A DNA stretch of 8,957 nucleotides, taken from contig JAFULP010000010.1 of the NCBI GenBank assembly GCA_017473285.1, forward strand, positions 1-8,957, read 5' to 3'. Below are positions 7,162 to 8,957 of the stretch, one piece after another (position 1 is the first letter of the stretch; every line of letters starts with the position of its first letter). This DNA is from Clostridia bacterium. GTDB taxonomy: Bacteria; Bacillota; Clostridia; Christensenellales; UBA1242. The position numbers were made by a program, and so were the translations under genes. Below the pieces are notes generated by a model. It searched no databases. It had not been told where the DNA came from and saw nothing but the letters and a program-made list of their open reading frames with translations.

Positions 7162-7220
7162 CTCTCCTTAGGATACCGAACTATAACACGATTAAAGAAA
7201 GGAAGGATTGTGTGCTATAG
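7162..7220 (-). promoter_or_regulatory. Leader of the small ORF with possible SD-sequestering fold
   Basis: In the - strand RNA, CUAUAGCAC (7220-7212) pairs with GUGUUAUAG (7189-7181) through 9 pairs including one G-U that exists only on this strand. The loop contains the pyrimidine tract UCCUUCCUUU, of which UCCUU can pair with the AAGGA of the ribosome binding site (within 7162-7170). The loop-SD pairing would form a pseudoknot blocking translation. This is inferred from complementarity only. Confidence 0.35.
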
Positions 7221-7226
7221 CTCTAC

Positions 7227-7303
7227 TGGTGTGTCAAGAGGGATTCGAACCCCCGGCCCTCGCCTTAGAAGGGCGATGCTCTATCCAGCTGAGCTATTGA
7301 CAC
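7227..7303 (-). tRNA. tRNA-Arg (anticodon TCT)
   Basis: A complete cloverleaf: acceptor GTGTCAA/TTGACAC, D-arm GCTC-AGCTGGATA-GAGC, anticodon arm TCGCC-CTTCTAA-GGCGA (anticodon TCT, reads AGA/AGG), T-arm GGGGG-TTCGAAT-CCCTC, discriminator A and encoded CCA (7227-7229). It follows tRNA-Gly by only 4 bases, so both come from one transcript. AGA is the expected major arginine codon in such an AT-rich genome. Confidence 0.97.
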
Positions 7304-7307
7304 ATAG

Positions 7308-7381
7308 TGGAGCGGGTGATGAGAATCGAACTCACGTAACTAGCTTGGAAGGCTAGCGCTCTACCATTGAGCTACACCCGC
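7308..7381 (-). tRNA. tRNA-Gly (anticodon TCC)
   Basis: A complete cloverleaf: acceptor GCGGGTG/CACCCGC, D-arm GCTC-AATGGTA-GAGC, anticodon arm CTAGC-CTTCCAA-GCTAG (anticodon TCC), T-arm GTGAG-TTCGATT-CTCAT, discriminator T and encoded CCA (7308-7310). It is the first gene after the - strand promoter. Confidence 0.97.
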
Positions 7382-7393
7382 AAGTACTTTTAT

Positions 7394-7423
7394 AGAATAA
7401 CACACTTAACCACATTTTGTCAA
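7394..7423 (-). promoter_or_regulatory. Sigma-A-type promoter of the Gly-Arg-His tRNA operon
   Basis: On the - strand, a perfect -35 TTGACA (7423-7418) and a -10 TATTCT (7399-7394) are separated by 18 bases, ending 12 bases before the mature 5' end of tRNA-Gly. Confidence 0.8.
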
Positions 7424-7481
7424 CACAATTTTGAAAATTTTTTAAAAATTTAATATTTGACTTGCAATAACATTAAATTTA

Positions 7482-7510
7482 TTGACAATTTGATTAATTT
7501 TATATATAAT
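7482..7510 (+). promoter_or_regulatory. Consensus promoter of tRNA-Gln
   Basis: A perfect TTGACA (7482-7487), a 17-base AT-rich spacer and a perfect TATAAT (7505-7510). Initiation near 7517 would give a leader of about 48 bases before tRNA-Gln. It is divergent from the tRNA-Gly promoter, about 60 bp apart. Confidence 0.9.
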
Positions 7511-7564
7511 TTATGTGTCGCTTTTGATATTGTTATATGTAATTAGCAATACAAATGTTAATAG

Positions 7565-7639
7565 TGGGGTATCGCCAAGCGGTAAGGCACTGGCCTCTGA
7601 CTCCAGCATTCGTTGGTTCGAACCCAACTACCCCAGCCA
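7565..7639 (+). tRNA. tRNA-Gln (anticodon CTG)
   Basis: Acceptor TGGGGTA/TACCCCA, D-arm GCC-AAGCGGTAA-GGC, anticodon loop CTCTGAC (anticodon CTG), T-arm GTTGG-TTCGAAC-CCAAC, discriminator G and encoded CCA (7637-7639). The first base U and the overall layout match tRNA-Gln. The anticodon stem CTGGC/TCCAG has a C-U mismatch at pair 31-39, next to the loop. CTG reads only CAG, so a TTG-anticodon tRNA-Gln must exist elsewhere. Confidence 0.95.
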
Positions 7640-7644
7640 AGCGG

Positions 7645-7698
7645 AGAAATACAACCTCTTTAATCGTTTGCATAAGATTTTATGCAAACTTCTTTTTT
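7645..7698 (+). repeat. 54-bp direct repeat, copy 1 (next to tRNA-Gln)
   Basis: Identical over 54 bases to 7887-7940. It starts 6 bases after the tRNA-Gln CCA and includes the complete terminator. The shared block begins AGAAATACAACC and ends in TTCTTTTTT. It resembles an attachment-site duplication or a copied terminator module. Confidence 0.95.
7666..7698 (+). terminator. Intrinsic terminator of tRNA-Gln
   Basis: GTTTGCATAA (7666-7675) pairs perfectly with TTATGCAAAC (7680-7689) around the loop GATT, followed by TTCTTTTTT. It lies 26 bases beyond the tRNA end. Confidence 0.92.
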
Positions 7699-7886
7699 GG
7701 TTGATTTCTCCGCCAGATATAAGGGGACAATACTTTTCCCCTTATTATTCCCCTTTGAAAAGGTTGTTGTTGAATATACAGACATAGAAAATAGCACAAA
7801 TATGACAATATGATTATTTTCGATTACAGTAAGAATTAATTAGCAAAATATGACGATGTAATTATAACCATAAGCGTTAACAGAGA
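7699..7886. other. Spacer between the 54-bp repeats, no gene seen
   Basis: 188 bases without a supportable ORF. It holds the right arm of the inverted repeat (7699-7713) and a hairpin ATAAGGGGA/TCCCCTTAT (7719-7727 and 7737-7745). It also holds two imperfect copies of a 26-base motif at 7792-7817 and 7841-7865, each beginning TAGCA and sharing AAATATGAC. No strong promoter was found on either strand. Confidence 0.6.
7792..7865 (+). repeat. Pair of imperfect 26-base direct repeats
   Basis: The copy at 7792-7817 and the copy at 7841-7865 align with one single-base gap and three substitutions (shared TAGCA, AAATATGAC, AT, ATTAT). Spacing is 49 bp. They could be protein-binding arm sites or traces of an old duplication. 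Confidence 0.55.
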
Positions 7887-7940
7887 AGAAATACAACCTC
7901 TTTAATCGTTTGCATAAGATTTTATGCAAACTTCTTTTTT
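7887..7940 (+). repeat. 54-bp direct repeat, copy 2 (end of the membrane-protein gene)
   Basis: Exact match to 7645-7698. Its last two T's form part of the stop codon of the convergent gene at 7939-8349, so the repeat abuts that gene exactly. Flanks are also weakly alike (AAGCG upstream, GTTGATT downstream of both copies), hinting that the ancestral homology was longer. Confidence 0.95.
7908..7940 (+). terminator. Second copy of the tRNA-Gln-type terminator
   Basis: The same 10-bp stem, GATT loop and T-tract as at 7666-7698. No + strand gene is recognised before it, so it appears to be an orphan + strand terminator. For the convergent - strand gene the stem lies just after the stop, but no T-run follows on that strand. 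Confidence 0.75.
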
Positions 7941-8349
7941 AATTTTGTTGATTGTTCGCTTTGCCGTATATGTAAATTCCTGCTATACTAATTAATATAA
8001 AAGATATACTAAATGAAAGTATATAATTATTTTCTACAGGCTTTGCTTTGATGCCTTCAATCCATATTGTTTCATGCGTTTCGCCACCGCAATATGAACA
8101 TGATTTATATCCACGCCTTTGGGCTTCATATAATCCAACGGGCGAGATATTTGTTGTGTAACTGCAAGTATGTTGATGATAACATTTGCCAGTAGGGGTG
8201 ATGTACACCTTTGGCTCATAATGCCCATCAGTGCCTTGGGTAGCATTTTTATGGAAAAAACAAGCATTAAATAGCAAGCCAAAACCTACAAATGCCAAAA
8301 CTAAAACTATAAATATTATAACTAACTTAAATTTTTTGCTATATTTCAT
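7939..8349 (-). CDS. Two-TM membrane protein with a Cys/His metal-binding motif, unknown
   Basis: A 136-residue protein. A basic start (KYSKKFK) leads into TM1 (about 8-28). A soluble loop contains VYITPTGKCYHQHTC (48-62) and, 21 residues on, GYKSCSYCGG (80-89); TM2 follows (about 109-128) and the tail is short and polar. The TPTGKCYH..C...C..C pattern is like the Ada-type or zinc-ribbon motif found in nucleases and cell-envelope proteins of Bacillota. H58, C62, C84 and C87 are the likely metal ligands, with C56 and H60 extra. The enzymatic part seen in some relatives is missing, so a sensor or scaffold role is possible. There is no good Shine-Dalgarno site before the ATG. It is divergent from the Xre regulator, and the shared operators suggest it is repressed by it. 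The function is not known. Confidence 0.8.
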   Translation of the reverse strand: MKYSKKFKLVIIFIVLVLAFVGFGLLFNACFFHKNATQGTDGHYEPKVYITPTGKCYHQHTCSYTTNISPVGLYEAQRRGYKSCSYCGGETHETIWIEGIKAKPVENNYILSFSISFILISIAGIYIYGKANNQQN

Positions 8350-8360
8350 ACAATTTAGGG

Positions 8361-8390
8361 AATATATAAAAGTACAAATATCTTGTACTT
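8361..8390 (-). promoter_or_regulatory. Operator 1 over the probable promoter of the membrane-protein gene
   Basis: AAGTACAA-atatc-TTGTACTT (8370-8390) is a perfect 8-bp inverted repeat with a 5-base spacer. On the - strand a -10-like TATATT (8366-8361) lies just beyond it, so a repressor bound here would cover the -35 region. No clear -35 hexamer is seen. Confidence 0.65.
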
Positions 8391-8397
8391 AACACTA

Positions 8398-8422
8398 AAT
8401 TGTACAAGTTCTTTGTACAATT
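8398..8422. promoter_or_regulatory. Operator 2, near the repressor gene
   Basis: AATTGTACAA-gttct-TTGTACAATT is a perfect 10-bp inverted repeat with a 5-base spacer. It shares the core GTACAA-N5-TTGTAC with operator 1. Centres are 30 bp apart, about three helical turns, so two dimers could bind on one face. It touches a TTGTCA (8421-8426) that has an 18-base spacing to TATAAA (8445-8450). That -10 is very close to the ATG at 8454, so initiation there would leave almost no leader. Confidence 0.75.
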
Positions 8423-8453
8423 GTCAATAATATGAATAGATTTTTATAAAAAT

Positions 8454-8657
8454 ATGAAAATAGCAGAGAATATTAAGTTTTATAGGAACTCTTTGGGGTT
8501 AACACAAGAAAAGTTAGCCAAACTTTTAAATGGGAAAAAGAGTTTGGTGTCTAATTATGAAAATGGATATTCTACGCCCGATATTTATACACTTATAAAA
8601 CTTGCTGACATATTTGAAATAACATTAGACGAATTGGTTGGTAGGAAAATAGTTTGA
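8454..8657 (+). CDS. Small Xre-family (HTH_3) transcriptional regulator
   Basis: A 67-residue protein made of a single helix-turn-helix domain. Residues 4-60 show the family pattern: IKFYRNSLGLTQEKLAKLL (helices 1-2), SLVSNYENGYSTPDIYTLIK (recognition helix and following turn), then LADIFEITLDELVGRK, the standard end. It binds DNA as a dimer. No other domain is present, so the signal that releases it is not visible. The ATG at 8454 fits the normal family start but has no Shine-Dalgarno site before it, suggesting a leaderless or weakly translated mRNA. Two GTACAA-N5-TTGTAC operators lie upstream, between it and the divergent membrane-protein gene, and the protein very likely binds them and represses both genes. 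It could be a phage-type or host-type regulator. It is unlinked to the prophage operon at the other end of the window. Confidence 0.9.
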   Translation: MKIAENIKFYRNSLGLTQEKLAKLLNGKKSLVSNYENGYSTPDIYTLIKLADIFEITLDELVGRKIV

Positions 8658-8752
8658 TTTTGTTTTGAATTAAAACGCAAAAATCACTTTTATAGAAAAT
8701 ATTTTTTAATAAGCAAATGTAATTAATAAATTATAAATTTGTGCAAATCTAC

Positions 8753-8781
8753 TTGTTAGGTTTTAGATGATGTGCTATAAT
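8753..8781 (+). promoter_or_regulatory. Promoter of the P-loop ATPase gene
   Basis: TTGTTA (8753-8758), a 17-base spacer and TATAAT (8776-8781), with a TGTGC just before the -10. It is followed by AAGGAG (8795-8800) and an ATG at 8809. Confidence 0.75.
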
Positions 8782-8808
8782 GTATAAAAAATATAAGGAG
8801 AAATTGTT

Positions 8809-8957
8809 ATGGATCCTTTATATATCACAAAGATAGAAATAAAACAAGAAATCCCCAAAAATAATTATCTTAGCCAGTTATCTGTTGTAAAAAATCTTAA
8901 CAATATTGGAGGTTTAACATTTAATAAGCCTGTTACATTTTTGGTAGGCGAAAATGG
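8809..8957 (+). CDS. Predicted P-loop ATPase (COG3910/AAA-type), 3' end outside window
   Basis: Only the first 49 codons are present. The protein starts MDPLYITKIEIKQ, has the KNNYLSQLSVVKNL stretch, and ends GGLTFNKPVTFLVGEN with the next codon beginning GG. The segment is the beta-strand and start of the Walker A motif (GENGxGKS/T) of predicted ABC-like ATPases, and the N-terminal order matches the COG3910 family as I remember it. The family is of unknown cellular role; members are about 230-250 residues. It has its own promoter and the strong ribosome binding site AAGGAG, so it is a separate transcription unit from the Xre gene. Confirmation needs the missing remainder. Confidence 0.8.
   Translation, partial: MDPLYITKIEIKQEIPKNNYLSQLSVVKNLNNIGGLTFNKPVTFLVGEN

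Larger units (their letters stand above)
7641..7713. repeat. Long inverted repeat bracketing the tRNA-Gln terminator
   Basis: GCGGAGAAAT-A-CAACC (7641-7656) is complementary to GGTTGATTTCTCCGC (7699-7713): 15 pairs with a single bulged A. It encloses the terminator stem-loop at 7666-7698. It may be the terminal inverted repeat of a very small inserted element, or a long RNA stem formed on readthrough. Confidence 0.75.

Noticed and set aside
7111..7356. + strand ORF of 81 codons across tRNA-Arg and tRNA-Gly
   Set aside because: Its SRGIRTPGPRLRRAM and GDENRTHV strings are the well-known artefact of translating the antisense of tRNA genes.
7515..7787. + strand ORF of 90 codons over tRNA-Gln and its terminator
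   Set aside because: It is the sense translation of a tRNA (GVSPSGKALASDSS) followed by the terminator, without a ribosome binding site.
7641..7940. CRISPR-like repeat-spacer reading of the 54-bp duplication
   Set aside because: Only two copies, a 188-bp spacer and a T-tract terminator inside the repeat; no array and no cas genes.
8034..8282. - strand ORF of 82 codons inside the membrane-protein gene
   Set aside because: It is an alternative frame on the same strand; the 136-residue frame has clear TM helices and a Cys/His motif, while this one has no recognisable features.
8658..8690. Weak terminator-like repeat after the Xre gene (TTTTG...CAAAA)
   Set aside because: All A-T pairs with an internal CG bulge and only a short T-run downstream; expected by chance in such AT-rich DNA.

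Overview
The window looks like a piece of a low-GC Bacillota (Firmicutes) genome. Coding DNA is AT-rich, most genes have strong AAGGAG-type ribosome binding sites a few bases before ATG, TGA is used as a stop (standard bacterial code), and the tRNA genes encode their own CCA ends. No species can be named from the sequence alone.

Left part (1-6710): the right end of the late operon of a short-tailed (P22-like in layout) prophage, all on the + strand and tightly packed. The order is portal (5' end outside the window), scaffold, major capsid protein, a small unknown protein, a gp4-like head-completion adaptor, a gp10-like tail hub and a holin, closed by a strong intrinsic terminator. The capsid gene and the next gene are separated by a 141-base non-coding gap. 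It holds a long imperfect hairpin with a U-tract that runs into the next ribosome binding site, so it probably tunes expression. Terminase genes are expected just upstream of the window. Tail spike, ejection, endolysin and integrase genes are not seen here.

Middle part (6711-7940): a junction of host-type tRNA genes. On the - strand one promoter drives tRNA-Gly(UCC), tRNA-Arg(UCU), a small 48-residue ORF with an excellent ribosome binding site, and tRNA-His(GUG). The 3' end of tRNA-His faces the prophage, the classic geometry of an integration site. On the + strand a consensus promoter drives tRNA-Gln(CUG). Just beyond its CCA lies an exact 54-bp sequence containing a terminator; it recurs 242 bp later. 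The space between holds nested inverted repeats, a second hairpin and a pair of imperfect 26-bp repeats.

Right part (7939-8957): a two-TM membrane protein with a metal-binding-type Cys/His motif is divergent from a 67-residue Xre-type repressor. Two perfect GTACAA-N5-TTGTAC operators, 30 bp apart, fill the space between them and suggest autoregulated divergent control. The window ends inside a predicted P-loop ATPase resembling the COG3910 family, which has its own promoter.

The most unusual items are the capsid-downstream hairpin, the small ORF and its possible riboregulator inside the tRNA operon, the 54-bp duplicated terminator module behind tRNA-Gln, and the double operator. None is proven to be a new system.
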